From assembly GCA_023053685.1 (NCBI GenBank), contig JALIGW010000029.1:5267707-5331706 (forward strand): a stretch of 64,000 bases of DNA. The letters run 5' to 3'. Positions 31,601 through 40,066 of this stretch are shown one piece after another; the first letter of the stretch is position 1; each line of letters begins with the position of its first letter. The notes below the pieces were generated by a model. That model saw only the letters and a list, made by a program, of their open reading frames with translations. It searched no databases and had not been told where the DNA came from. Source of the stretch: Diadophis punctatus similis (Eukaryota > Chordata > Lepidosauria > Squamata > Dipsadidae). The translations under genes and the position numbers were made by a program.

Positions 31601-32650
31601 TGCATATACACTGGAAAGTTACAAGGTGGGAATTGTCTACTATTAGCATTTGTGGATGATCTTTGTTTCATTGCAAAGGATGCATCACAAGTTGAAGAAT
31701 TTGCTAATAAGTTAGAAAAGAAATTTGAATTAAAGAATTTGGGAGAAATAAAGAATTATCTCGGTGTAGAGATACAAAAAACTGAAAAGGGTTATATTCT
31801 CAGTCAAAGGAGAAAAATTGAACAATTATTAGAGAAGTATAACATGAAAGATTGTAATATTGCTCCTACACCTATGAGCACAGATTTTTACAATAGTTTG
31901 GGTGAGGACAAAAGTGAAGCCTGTGATCAGGAGATATATCACTCTGCAATAGGGAGTCTGTTATATCTGTCACAGTGGTCCAGACCAGACATAGCTTGTG
32001 CAGTGAGCATCTTAAGTCGCTTTACTGCTACACCTACAAAGTTGCATTGGATGGGTGTGAAAAGAATTCTCAGGTATTTGAAGGGAACTGTGAATTTGGG
32101 TCTTCAAATACAGGTCACTGAAGAATTAAAATTGAAATGTTATGTTGATAGTGATTATGCAAATGATGTAAAAACCAGAAAGTCTAATTCTGGAATTGTA
32201 ATAATGTTTGGAGGGGCTTTAATTGGTTGGAAGTCCAGAAAACAAACAACGGTTGCTATTTCAACTGCAGAAGCAGAGTTTATTGCATTGTCTGAGTTAT
32301 GTTCTGAAGTAGTTTGGTATGTACAGTTGTTACAAGATTTAAATGTAAATGTAAATGAAGCTGTTATTGTTTATGAAGATAATGCTGCTTGTATAAAAAT
32401 GGCAACAGGTGACAGAGTGAAGAACAGAAGTAAACATGTGGACATTAAGTATTGTAATGTCAGGGAAGCTGTAAAAGAAAAATTGATACGTTTACATCAT
32501 TGTTCTTCAGAGGATAATTTAGCAGACATGATGACCAAACCATTGGGTGGCGTCCATTATAGGAAATGTTTAAAATCCAATAGGTCTGATGTCTCTCCCA
32601 GTAATGAAGGGAGGAGTGTTGGAATATTCATGACTGGGAGAGCCATGTGA
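28601..32650 (+). CDS. Copia Gag-Pol polyprotein (1349 codons as read)
   Basis: The element's single polyprotein, normally cut into capsid and enzymes. In order: Gag (about 1-260); CX2CX4HX4C zinc knuckle (269-282); aspartic protease DSGAS at 316-320; pre-integrase zinc region from H446 to DCAVC; integrase with D509 (HADL), D571 (TDRGSE) and E607 (ENGVAER), a DD35E spacing; reverse transcriptase with KWVYKKKV, FAPTV, IYGLKQS and catalytic FVDD at 1017-1020; RNase H from about 1180 (D1183) through TAEAEF to HVDIKY and ADMMTKPL. No internal stops. The stop is 11 codons inside the 3' LTR. The N-terminus is uncertain: an ATG at 28642 in another frame has a more typical copia Gag start, and the two frames meet at an A6 run (28693-28698), so a one-base indel or read error there may affect Gag. 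Enzymes look intact. Confidence 0.94.
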   Translation: MLLKEQADKKNKAGWLLLWNLKTVQYLNWGRKNYLIWAAKMECFLKAKELWDIVADPPQGVLGAADQKAHDKAMAYLLLSLGDDQFLNVAELKSAKEIWQKLKAVHVNVSACNVVQLSRKLFRMSLQTGDSMEDHLMKMQSNFLELEQRGVKFPESQKVLLVLNSLDQSWETVSAIFESKPEADLNLEALKSCLLNEYEKRLFSHADGKFHRQGPNKEYSGNLQQVSSKIFHRLPISSNSRGVCRQEESRGRRDQVTQQQFCKQVKKACFICGETNHLQKSCAQRRNVQDKRHYLQGQIAVAKVCYNNNRDKWLIDSGASQTIVNNSDLFSRFFPGNHEEVALANGQKAKIIGRGDVQIPYLESRFTDVLCVPEMEHNLLSVSSLDKQGYETTFVNGKCIIQRNGNVCAQGIKEDNLYVLQGQKVPHCSQTFKNVAEHNSCVHLLHRRLGHANFKVVQQMKEFAEGLDLKGCKAYLDCAVCKASKSKAFPVSKFSTRQTTKALELVHADLIGPMQASLGGAKYALVIVDDYSRFGFCYLLKSKTEVLQQFKQWLSFVERRYKQQVCQLQTDRGSEFMSTNFQQWLRQLGIRHRRTNPYTPGENGVAERRNGVLQTMKDSLLEDSGMSRSYWGEAILTANYLVNRLWSSSINNTPYAMLYGRKPSLAHLKIFGSTAWVHIPKAIRRKGQQKARKLRFVGYEPGSKGYRFSDGSKRIVISRSASFAEQNWNRIDANSENVSLSDGDPLSDGDPLSDNNSFNDGESFSEGVNVQGGESEQDMKPEKLETQVQAMPRRSERRNRGVPPDRYSASKVKVCNVWYEPRNYKEVLALPKVEQEKWKEAMDKEMKSMGDHEVFTSVTLPQGTKAVGCKWVYKKKVLPNNEVQYKARLVAQGFSQLKNVHYDEVFAPTVKGESIRLALALASAYRHRIWHFDITTAFLNAELEEEIYMVQAPGYENKKPNMVYKLNKAIYGLKQSARNWNICLDTALKGLGFKSCKADGCIYTGKLQGGNCLLLAFVDDLCFIAKDASQVEEFANKLEKKFELKNLGEIKNYLGVEIQKTEKGYILSQRRKIEQLLEKYNMKDCNIAPTPMSTDFYNSLGEDKSEACDQEIYHSAIGSLLYLSQWSRPDIACAVSILSRFTATPTKLHWMGVKRILRYLKGTVNLGLQIQVTEELKLKCYVDSDYANDVKTRKSNSGIVIMFGGALIGWKSRKQTTVAISTAEAEFIALSELCSEVVWYVQLLQDLNVNVNEAVIVYEDNAACIKMATGDRVKNRSKHVDIKYCNVREAVKEKLIRLHHCSSEDNLADMMTKPLGGVHYRKCLKSNRSDVSPSNEGRSVGIFMTGRAM
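32602..32616 (+). promoter_or_regulatory. Polypurine tract of the copia element
   Basis: 'taatgaagggaggag' lies directly before the 3' LTR and would prime plus-strand DNA synthesis. It overlaps the end of the polyprotein frame. Confidence 0.88.
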
Positions 32651-32882
32651 TTGAGTCAGCCAATCAGGCTGAAGTGTTTTTTGAGCATGTCCAGAAACTT
32701 AGCAAGAAGAAGGGTGTGGTTTAGTCTATCCACCATTAAAGCTTGCTGTGAAAACATCTCAACATGTGATCTGAAACAAAGTGTGGTATTGTTAATGTCT
32801 TATTCTACTTATAAAGAAGTTATTTGAATCAGCAAAATGCAGTTATCTTTTGAAGCTTCTGATTTATTGCGTAACTCTGACA
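32617..32882 (+). repeat. 3' LTR of the copia element (266 bp)
   Basis: Identical to 28260-28525 by eye over its full length, and ends immediately before the CATCT target duplicate. It contains the last codons and the stop of the polyprotein. Confidence 0.95.
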
Positions 32883-33261
32883 CATCTGAAGAGGATTTAA
32901 TCAAGAAAATTGTGGACTGCGCTGAGATGAACAGAGTGACAATGAAAATTAAAGATAAGGAGGACTCAGAATACTATAATGTTTGGATGAAGTTTTATAA
33001 TTGGTTAGAGAATGAATATAGTTGAAGGTTAAGATAGAACAATTATTGTATATAAATGAGAAGGAAATGAACATAGAAAAATAAGCCAGATGACAAAATT
33101 TACATGGATAAGGAGGTAGCAGTATATTACTATAAAAATATACCTAGAAAAAAATAATTTAAAATGTTTTTTTAATTTAGGAAAGATTTGGATATAACAA
33201 TTTAAAATGTAAGCTAAGGAGAAGTATTGCTTGTCTGTCTTTTAAAATAGATTAAAAATGA

Positions 33262-33450
33262 ATACACTCAGGAAAGGAGAAGGAGGAAGAGGAAGTAGTA
33301 GAGAGGAGGAAAGAAGGAAGAATGTAGGTAGGGGAGGAGAAGGAAGGTAGAAGAGTGAGAAGGAGATAGATGGAAGAAGGGGAAGTAGAAGAGGGAAGAG
33401 AAGGAGGAAGAAAGTAGAAGGAGGGGAGAAGGATAGAGGGAAGGGAGTGA
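33262..33450 (+). repeat. Purine-rich GGA/GAAG tract in the L1 3' UTR
   Basis: Almost only A and G on the plus strand ('ggagaaggaggaagaggaagtagtagagaggagg'). Such tracts are common in L1 3' UTRs. It accounts for the low-complexity minus-strand open frame here. Confidence 0.85.
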
Positions 33451-33959
33451 TTGGATTTGATATGGTAGGACAGATAGGCAATTTAGTAATGATAGATGTT
33501 AGAATATTATATTTGAATTTTGAATACTAGATATATAATATAAAATTTATGTACATTTTTGATAAAATACTATGGTATATGTATTGATGTTTATTTAAAG
33601 AATGTTAAAAAATAAAAAAAAATTGAGGAAAAAAAAAGATGGATCACTCTCATCCTAAACTAGAATCTCCAACTGAAATTGCATCAGGTCCTCTTGGAAT
33701 CGCAGAATGCCCATTGGAAGTGGATCCGAGATGATTTGCACAGACGGAGAACTTCTGCATGTGTTTATACTGTCACACTAATATTAATATTTTTTTCTGT
33801 GAAAAGAAAAAATTTAGAATCTCTAATATTTTAAGAGGTATATAAAGGATGGAAATAGATTTCTATCTGAATATCATTCCATGGGTGAATAAACATCTCT
33901 GGTTCCTCTGAAAAGAATCTTGTTGATTAGCTAACAAGCTAATTAGCTCTTAACTATAA

Positions 33960-34305
33960 CAGATTAACAGAGTTGGAAGGGACCTTGCAAGTCATGTAGT
34001 CCAACCCCCTGCCCAAACAGGATACCCTACATCTGCCTCTACCTAGGATTGAACTCACAACCTCCTGATTGTGAAGCAAGAGCTCCACCTCTAGGCCACA
34101 GCAGCTGCTAATAGCAATGAAAGCACAAAGTAAATCTGCAGAACCCCATGGAATTCATGCCTTAAAAATGAGAAACAGTGCTGTAGATCCCTTTCTGGCA
34201 TCTGCCAGCCAGGTACCAGTGAATCATCCCAATAAGCCTCCCTCCACCCATTAAGAGTCCTCCAGGAGTTGGGCGGCATACAAATCTATTAATTAAATAA
34301 ATAAA
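33960..34305 (-). mobile_element. CR1 3' end fragment, followed by a short LINE tail
   Basis: 'agattaacagagttggaagggaccttgcaagtcatgtagtccaacccc' (33960-34008) is antisense CR1. From about 34255, 'ccaggagttgggcggcatacaaatctatta' and (AAAT)n are the sense 3' end of the LINE also seen at 7788 and 12160. The part in between ('ggattgaactcacaacctcctgattgtgaagc') has an antisense tRNA-like box B and may be SINE-derived. Confidence 0.55.
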
Positions 34306-34307
34306 TA

Positions 34308-35864
34308 CTGTATTTTTCGGAGTATAAGACGCACCTTTCCCCCCCTCCAAAAGAGGGTGAAAATCTGAGTGTGTCTTATACTCCGAATGTAGCCCCGCCC
34401 ACCTGCTCCGCGCATTGCATTTTCGGGTGGTTCCAGGCAGCGGGGATCCTCACTTCCACATGGAGCCTGATTCCCGAAGCATCCCGGGAAAGTGCGTTGA
34501 AAGCCGGGCTTTCTCTCAGAAAGACCCGATAGAGAGGCAGCACATCAGTCCTCCTGGACCTGCCATTTCGTAAACATGCTACCAGGCTTCCCAGCAAGCC
34601 CCTGCGCCTTTGCTGCCTCAGTCAGAGCCTGATTCCCAAAGCAGCCCAAGGAACTGCGTTGAAAGCCTTTTAAACGAAAGTGTTTTCTGGTGGCAGATCC
34701 CCCTCTCCGATTGCAAAAAGGGTGCCTGAAACGCGAGGATCGTGGATGAAAAAGTTTCTAGGTGGCAGATTCCTCCTCCCCAAAATGGAGGGTAATCTGC
34801 CACCTGGAAACTTTTCCTCCACGATCCTCGCGTTTCAGGCACCAGATCCCCCTCTCCGATTGCAAAAAGGGTGCCTGAAACGCGAGGATCGTGGATGAAA
34901 ATGTTTCCAGGTGGTAGATTCCCCCTCCCCAAAAACGGAGGGTAATCTGCCATCTGGAAACTTTTTCCTCCACGATCCTCGCGTTTCAGGCACCCTTTTT
35001 GCAATCGGGGATGGGGATCTGCCACCAGAAAACGCTTTCGTTTAAAAGGCTTTCAACGCAGTTCCCTGGGCTTCTTCAGGAATCAGGCTCTGACTGAGGA
35101 AGCAAAGGCGCAGGGGCTTGCTGGGAAGCCTGGTAGCATGTTTACGAAATGGCAGGTCCAGGAGGACTGATGTGCTGCCTCTCTATTGGGCCTTTCTGAG
35201 AGAAAGCCTGGCTTTCAATGCCTACGGCTATAGGTAAGAAGACCGGGGCATTTTGGGAGTGAAGCAAAGTCTGTCTTCTGCCCCCATGAAAATCATACCC
35301 CACCCCACCCACTCCAGTTAAATTCCATCCCAATTTCTGCAGAAAAAAATGTCAAAAGATGCATGATAAAACAGAAAGTCTGATTAAAGATTTGAAGAAT
35401 ATGTGCTTTAAAGAAATCTCATTATTCTTCTAAGTTTTCCTAGTATTACCTGAGGAGGCTTTTCTTGGGAAATTTAGTTAGTCACCTTGTACAAGTAAAC
35501 TGACCACTTCCATAGCAGAAATCTGAGATTTCAACAAAAGTGGATTCTGAAAAATCAAGGAATATCTGCTACTAATATGTTTTATTAATAATACAAAAAC
35601 ACAGATGATTAACCAATCATATATGACTACTTGTAATTTCTTATTCACTTCATATTTCTGTAATCTTAGAAAGCAAAATTCATTTTTATTGTTAGAACAG
35701 ATAAAAAGATCTGTGCTGCTCATTATCAAAATCTGAGTGGAAGTGAGGACCCCGCTAATCCTGATGCTGGTAGGCAGAGGCAGAATTCTTTTTTTCTTGT
35801 TTTCCTCCCCCCAAATTAAGGTGCGTCTCATATTCCGGTGCGTCTTATACTCCGAAAAATACGG
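34308..35864. mobile_element. TA-flanked MITE, 'CCGTATTTTTCGG' family, copy 3 (1557 bp) with a giant palindrome
   Basis: Ends CTGTATTTTTCGGAGTATAA and TACTCCGAAAAATACGG, with TA at 34306-34307 and 35865-35866. About 34493-35222 is a nested palindrome: the arms around 'cagcacatcagtcctcctgg' (left) and 'ccaggaggactgatgtgctg' (right) are complementary, and an inner unit ('gcctgaaacgcgaggatcgtgg') occurs four times in alternating orientation. No transposase found. Confidence 0.85.
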
Positions 35865-35866
35865 TA

Positions 35867-36457
35867 AATAAAGTCAATCTGGCAAGGAGCAGAATATCAT
35901 CACAAATGGTACTGAGAGAGCTCGGGAATCGATGCAGGAGCATTCCTCTCATCCTTCTCCTAGCTAAATAATTTATCAGGGTGACTACCTGTAAAGCAGT
36001 TTCAGCCTCAAGATTGCTGGGAAGTACATTACAATAGTTTGGCGTCTCTCCCCTGAAAATGAGAAATGTAACATATTGCTAATAAATGGAGACGGATTCG
36101 CTGCTGTAAAGGCTGGGGAGGCATCTGCCTTAGGATCTACAACCATTGGGGGCCTCAGCAAAATTCTCCTTTGTTGCCCGCACCTTGACCAAACATGATG
36201 GTTTGGACTATATGGTCTGGACTGGAAAAATCTTGGTGACCTCTAGAAAGCAACAACCAATTTCTCTCTCTCTGCTGCCATATTGAGAATTACAGGTTCC
36301 CAACAGGAACCACAGTGAAAGAGTAGCATGTAGCTACTCAGTAGCCCACAGCAAGCTCCGGAAGTGATCTGTGGTGACTTTTCTGTTGATTGTTGCCTGC
36401 TGGCTGCTTCCTTCCTCTTCTCTTTCCTTGCCAGATCAGGGCCTAAATCTGCCAGAT
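35867..36457. other. No gene recognised
   Basis: Unique-looking sequence without protein-like frames or repeat ends that I can name. Confidence 0.4.
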
Positions 36458-36782
36458 TGTCACACAGTGATTTATTGCCTGTTATATGTATATGCAGGGA
36501 GCTGCATCCCTATTCATTATAATGGTTTATTCCTGAGCACGTGATTGATATGTTCTTGTACGCATGTGTGCATTCCATTCTCTCCGCTCCTTCCTTCTGT
36601 TCCTGGCTTCCATTGAAGGAAGACCTACTTTTATATCAGGCATGTAGTTAATGAGATTTATTGTTTTTGTACCGAAATAAATATTTTTACTTAGACTTTT
36701 AAACTGCGGTTTCTTTTCTAATGTCAGAATTCCGGGGAAAAGATCTATTTCGCCTCTGTGAGGATTTATTCTCACGTCGTCA
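36458..36782 (+). mobile_element. Solo LTR, copy 2 (325 bp)
   Basis: Starts TGTCACACAGTG and ends CGTCGTCA, with a 5-bp duplication CAGAT at 36453-36457 and 36783-36787. It shares 'ttattgtttttgtac', 'aaataaatattttta' and 'cgcctctgtgagg' with copy 1 at 14157-14475. An AATAAA signal lies near 36676. No internal region remains, so it arose by LTR-LTR recombination or is a remnant. Confidence 0.72.
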
Positions 36783-37030
36783 CAGATCAGGGCCACTCAA
36801 TCTCTTGGCCTGTTCTTTTGTCCCTTCTTGCTGCAATCTCATGGTAGGCCGGATTTTTACAGCCCAGATCTGATAGGCCTGGAAAGATAAGACTTTCAGG
36901 CAGCCAAGGAGTGGGTGGCCAGGGGTCTTCTGAGGGGTAGGTAAGTCCAAACATGCCCATGTTTGGCTGTATTCTAAATGGGGAGAATAGCCCCTCCCCA
37001 GCTAATGGTAGAAGGGAAGAAGAGGGTTTC

Positions 37031-37060
37031 TCACACACACACACACACACCACACACATT
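37031..37060. repeat. (CA)n microsatellite
   Basis: About 13 CA units with one interruption. Confidence 0.9.
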
Positions 37061-37238
37061 GCAGCCTGAGAAGGCTTGATGCTAAGCTTTTTTTTTTTAC
37101 ATGGTGGGGGGGCTTTTGAAAGATTTGCCTTGGGGAACAAAGAACTCTGCTCCCTTCACCCTTACCCATGCTTCTATATCCCTTGATTTCTCTGTTGACT
37201 GGAAGCTGAATTAGAAGACCATCTCCCTGATGCTGGAG

Positions 37239-37361
37239 CAGGGCTTCCCAATCTTGGCAACTTTAAGATGTGTGGACGTCAACTCCCCCATCCATGCTGC
37301 CTGGGGAATTCTGGAAGTTGAAATCCACATGTCTTAAAATTGCCAAGATCGGGAACCCCTG
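37239..37361. mobile_element. Fold-back hAT element, full length but diverged
   Basis: Left arm 'cagggcttcccaatcttggcaactttaag' and right arm 'cttaaaattgccaagatcgggaacccctg' are inverted around 'catgctgcctgggg'. The flanks TGCTGGAG and TGCTAAAA agree only in part. Confidence 0.7.
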
Positions 37362-38219
37362 TGCTAAAATTCTCATTTTGGGTATGTGGGGAGGGGAGAC
37401 AAAATGCAATTGTCTTGTGTTGAGATAGACAAACATCAGTAAGTACTGCATCTTTAGTAAAATTAGTTTGATAGCCCCAAAAGGCTTCTGATTCTACCCC
37501 ATGCCCTGCCGCTAAGCTCTATAAACTGTATTTCAGGGGTTGCATAGATTATATATTTTCAGAAGTGCAGCATAGGTCAATCCTCCTCCTCCTTAGATTT
37601 TGCCTTTTTAAAGAGCACTTCCTCTAAACGTTTGTACATGTCACATTACTGTTTAGAGCCTGGTACCTACGTTCTATCTCCAAACCAATGTTTCTTATCT
37701 TATCTGAAAAAAAAAGTTGACAGAATCACATAAACGGAAGTAAACATGCTTAGCAAAACTTCCTACCACAGCGAACCCTCTGCTTCACACTTAATATGGC
37801 AGGTAACCAATACTGTTCCTTTTTATTATGCTTTTGAAAATGTCTGCATTTAAATTAAAAAAAAAACCTGATACGTAAATGTTCATATTAAAACACCCTA
37901 CTACTTTCTGAAATTACTGATGATGTGCCTGGATTTTTTTTTTAAAAAAAAGCCCCACACATTTAAGCATCAAGCCTTAGCAGCAACTTGTGGTGTTCAT
38001 CTTCTTACTGTACATTAGTAGCAGTTCTTTGCTTTGCTTGTAGGCCTTAAGCATTTCAGGAACCAGCTATTAATTAAGAACATCTCTACCATGCTTCCGC
38101 CAATCTCACCAGGAGTCTATCTTGACTTATGGACATCTTTTTTTTTTCCTGGCACCATCTCTGAAGATGCCCTTCTTACTTCTCTTCATAAAAGCAAATT
38201 GCAGGATTTTTTTTTTAAT
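37362..38219. other. No gene recognised
   Basis: AT-rich sequence with several T and A runs; nothing I can assign. Confidence 0.4.
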
Positions 38220-38838
38220 TGATGGCGCTGTTGTCGTCCGCCAGCGGTCTGCGGAGCTGGCAGCAAAGTCGGACAGCGAGGAGGCTGGGGAGAAACCTGG
38301 GCCAGGCCTGGAGTCTGGAGAAGGCTCGGTGCCAGAGGCACGGATCCAGCCAGGGCCATTTGGGAGGTCGGTCCCGACTCCAGAGCCTCCAGAGGCTGAC
38401 ATGAGCAAGGCAGAGGAACAGGGGGAGCCTGTTCTCAATGCGCGCATGCGCAGAGCTGCCAGAAGGCAAAAACAGTTACAGAGGAGAAGGACTACTCAGG
38501 AGTAAGGCTTGGGGATAATTGGCCCCTCCCATAGCCTATATAAGTGGAGAACACGACAGGGTTCATTGCAGGAAGCAACTCAGTTCATATCTCGTTCTCG
38601 TCATTGCAATTCGAATTCAGTTTTTGTTCCTGTTTGAACTTGCCAAGTTTTTCCTGCAAATTGGTCCTTGGCAGTTTGCCAAAGGAGAGCAAGGTTCGTG
38701 TGTGTTACCTGTCTTTCCCTGAAAGACTTTTAATCGGACTTGTTTTACTTTGTTTGGACTTATGACGACTGCTAATGAAAATAATTAGCAGCCATTACAA
38801 ATAAAAGAGGTTTGTGAGACGCCGTTTGTGCCGCCTTA
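38220..38838 (+). mobile_element. Probable solo LTR of a different family (about 619 bp)
   Basis: A TATA box ('cctatataagtgg', about 38537) and a downstream AATAAAAG (about 38799) have LTR-like spacing. The 6-bp repeat TTTAAT occurs at 38214-38219 and 38839-38844, which would make the element start TGATGGCG and end CCGCCTTA. The end is not the usual CA, and both flanks are T-rich, so limits are uncertain. The U3 part has an open frame to 38505 rich in E, P, G and R with no recognised domain. Confidence 0.5.
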
Positions 38839-39382
38839 TTTAATCAGGAAGCCTAGGTCAGAACAGGTATGTATCATTAAAGGCTGTGTTTTGAAGATCC
38901 CAACATGCAATTATATCCAGCCTGTACAAATCCTCTCAGTTACCAGTGTCAAGTCCAGTTTTGAAATGAGCCACTGCAGGTTTTTCTTACTGAGATTCCA
39001 TCTATGTATAACTGGTACATCATGAGAGTAATAAGAAATAATAATAGCATCTTTATATAGCAGAGATTTTGAAGAGCCTCTTCAAGGATGAAGTTTCTTT
39101 TGTACGTGATTTTCTTACATGTTAAATCTGGGATTTACTACACCAGCTTGCATAACTCAAATTATTTTCCACACTGGTAGGCTGTAGGCCTACCTCATCC
39201 AAATTGGTGTTTCCAAATGTGATAGGTCAGGACTATATCTCTCATAATTCCAAGTGGAGGAAGATTAGACCAGGCCAAGGAAGGAGGTATGTTTCTAGGA
39301 ACTGGGAGGCTTCATTCTCATTTCTTGGGAACTTGGAATCATAGCCATTGATGACAACTGCATGTGGTTATATCGTGTATGT
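38839..39382. other. No gene recognised
   Basis: Unique-looking sequence without coding or repeat signatures I can name. Confidence 0.35.
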
Positions 39383-39660
39383 CAGGGGTGAAATGCAGCC
39401 GGCTCTATCCGGTTCTTGCGTGTTGGTAGCGCCGGCGGCAGGTGGTTCGGCGAGCTGATAGCGCGAGCTGCGCCCCCCCAAACCGGGACATCGTAACTTC
39501 CCAGATTTGACCCTCTGCGCATGCACAGGCTTTGTGCATGCGCAGATAACAGTGTGCGCGCAAGTGAAGCAAGTGCATGCGCAGATGACTGCGCGCAAGC
39601 GTACAGGGGACACACACACATTAGCGAGCCGGTAGGAAAGGTAAGTGCATTTTACCCCTG
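39383..39660. mobile_element. Non-autonomous hAT element, 278 bp
   Basis: Ends CAGGGGTGAAATGC and GCATTTTACCCCTG are inverted. Flanks GTGTATGT and GGGTATGT match at 7 of 8. Contains four copies of a TGCGCATGC-type palindrome. Confidence 0.84.
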
Positions 39661-39811
39661 GGGTATGTTAGAGATAATATCTGTTATAGATATTGCCAGG
39701 GCCAAAGCTTTTCTCTTCTTATAATCTGGGTTGGGGTTCAAGAAGAGATAATATAAAAAGGAATTCTGTGGCTTTTAAAAATACCTACATTAAGGTTATT
39801 GTACTTTAGGG

Positions 39812-40066
39812 CAGGGGTCTCCAACCTTGGCAACTTTACGACTTGTGGACTTCAACTCCCAGAATTCCTCAGCCAGCATACCCCTCACAAGATTTTGGTA
39901 AGATTTTGCTTCCACGCATGTGCAGGAAGCAAAAAAGCCAAAAAATTGCCAAAAAAAGATGGTGGACCGGTGAAGACAGCACCAGAGCCGCCGCGCGCAA
40001 ATTACGCAATTGGCGGCTCCCTATCAGAGCTGCGCACTAGACCGCACCGGTAGAAACCCACCCCTG
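39812..40066. mobile_element. Composite of two hAT families
   Basis: The left part 'caggggtctccaaccttggcaactttacg ... cctcagccagcat' is half of the fold-back family. The right part ends 'gaccgcaccggtagaaacccacccctg', the end of the GAACCGGTAG family. No clean target duplication flanks the pair, so this is a fusion or a nested pair with lost ends. Confidence 0.6.

Larger units (their letters stand above)
28260..32882 (+). mobile_element. Complete Ty1/copia LTR retrotransposon (4623 bp)
   Basis: Organisation: 5' LTR (28260-28525), primer-binding site (28526-28539), gag-pol (28601-32650), polypurine tract (32602-32616), 3' LTR (32617-32882), and a CATCT duplication on both sides. The LTRs read as identical over 266 bp. 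Integrase precedes reverse transcriptase, which separates copia from gypsy elements and retroviruses. It lies within the 3' end of a dead L1. Ty1/copia elements are known in fish and amphibians and are thinly spread in reptiles. Confidence 0.96.
28255..32887 (+). repeat. 5-bp target-site duplication of the copia element
   Basis: CATCT occurs directly before the 5' LTR (28255-28259) and directly after the 3' LTR (32883-32887). A 5-bp duplication is standard for Ty1/copia integrases, and L1 coding sequence resumes on both sides. Confidence 0.93.
23354..33025 (+). pseudogene. L1 ORF2 (endonuclease-reverse transcriptase), interrupted and broken
   Basis: Encodes in order: APE-type endonuclease (IICLQEVH near 23457; LGDFNAIV near 25057; WSRIDMMW near 25243; ADHNP near 25326), reverse transcriptase (GPDGIPAE near 26017, NYRPISLLNVDYK near 26188, FLDAQKAFD near 26395, RQGCPL near 26575) and the C-terminal cysteine block (CWKCQQIPGSYYHMWWTC near 28001). 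The catalytic motif reads FADY near 26698-26709 in place of FADD, which removes a metal ligand. Stops or frameshifts occur near 25561, 25850, 26950, 27311 and 27730. The MITE interrupts the endonuclease and copia interrupts the last ~50 codons, which resume at 32888 and end at 33025. Confidence 0.9.
21016..33635 (+). mobile_element. Full-length L1 LINE (decayed), carrying two nested insertions
   Basis: An 11-bp duplication, AAGATGGATCA, lies at 21005-21015 and 33636-33646. Between them is a complete L1: a GC-rich 5' UTR (21016-22306), ORF1 (from 22307), ORF2 (from 23354) and a 3' UTR ending in an A-rich tail. Removing the TA-flanked MITE (23531-24817) and the copia element (28260-32882) leaves about 6.7 kb, a normal L1 length. 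Both frames carry several stops and frameshifts and the reverse transcriptase motif is mutated, so the copy is dead. Confidence 0.93.

Noticed and set aside
34618..35025. 135-codon minus-strand frame with repeated motifs
   Set aside because: It is a direct result of the alternating inverted units of the giant palindrome.
36432..36794. 12-bp direct repeat CAGATCAGGGCC as the target duplication of the second solo LTR
   Set aside because: It starts 20 bp before the LTR. The 5-bp CAGAT next to the TG...CA ends fits LTR integration better, so the longer match is probably incidental or an older duplication.
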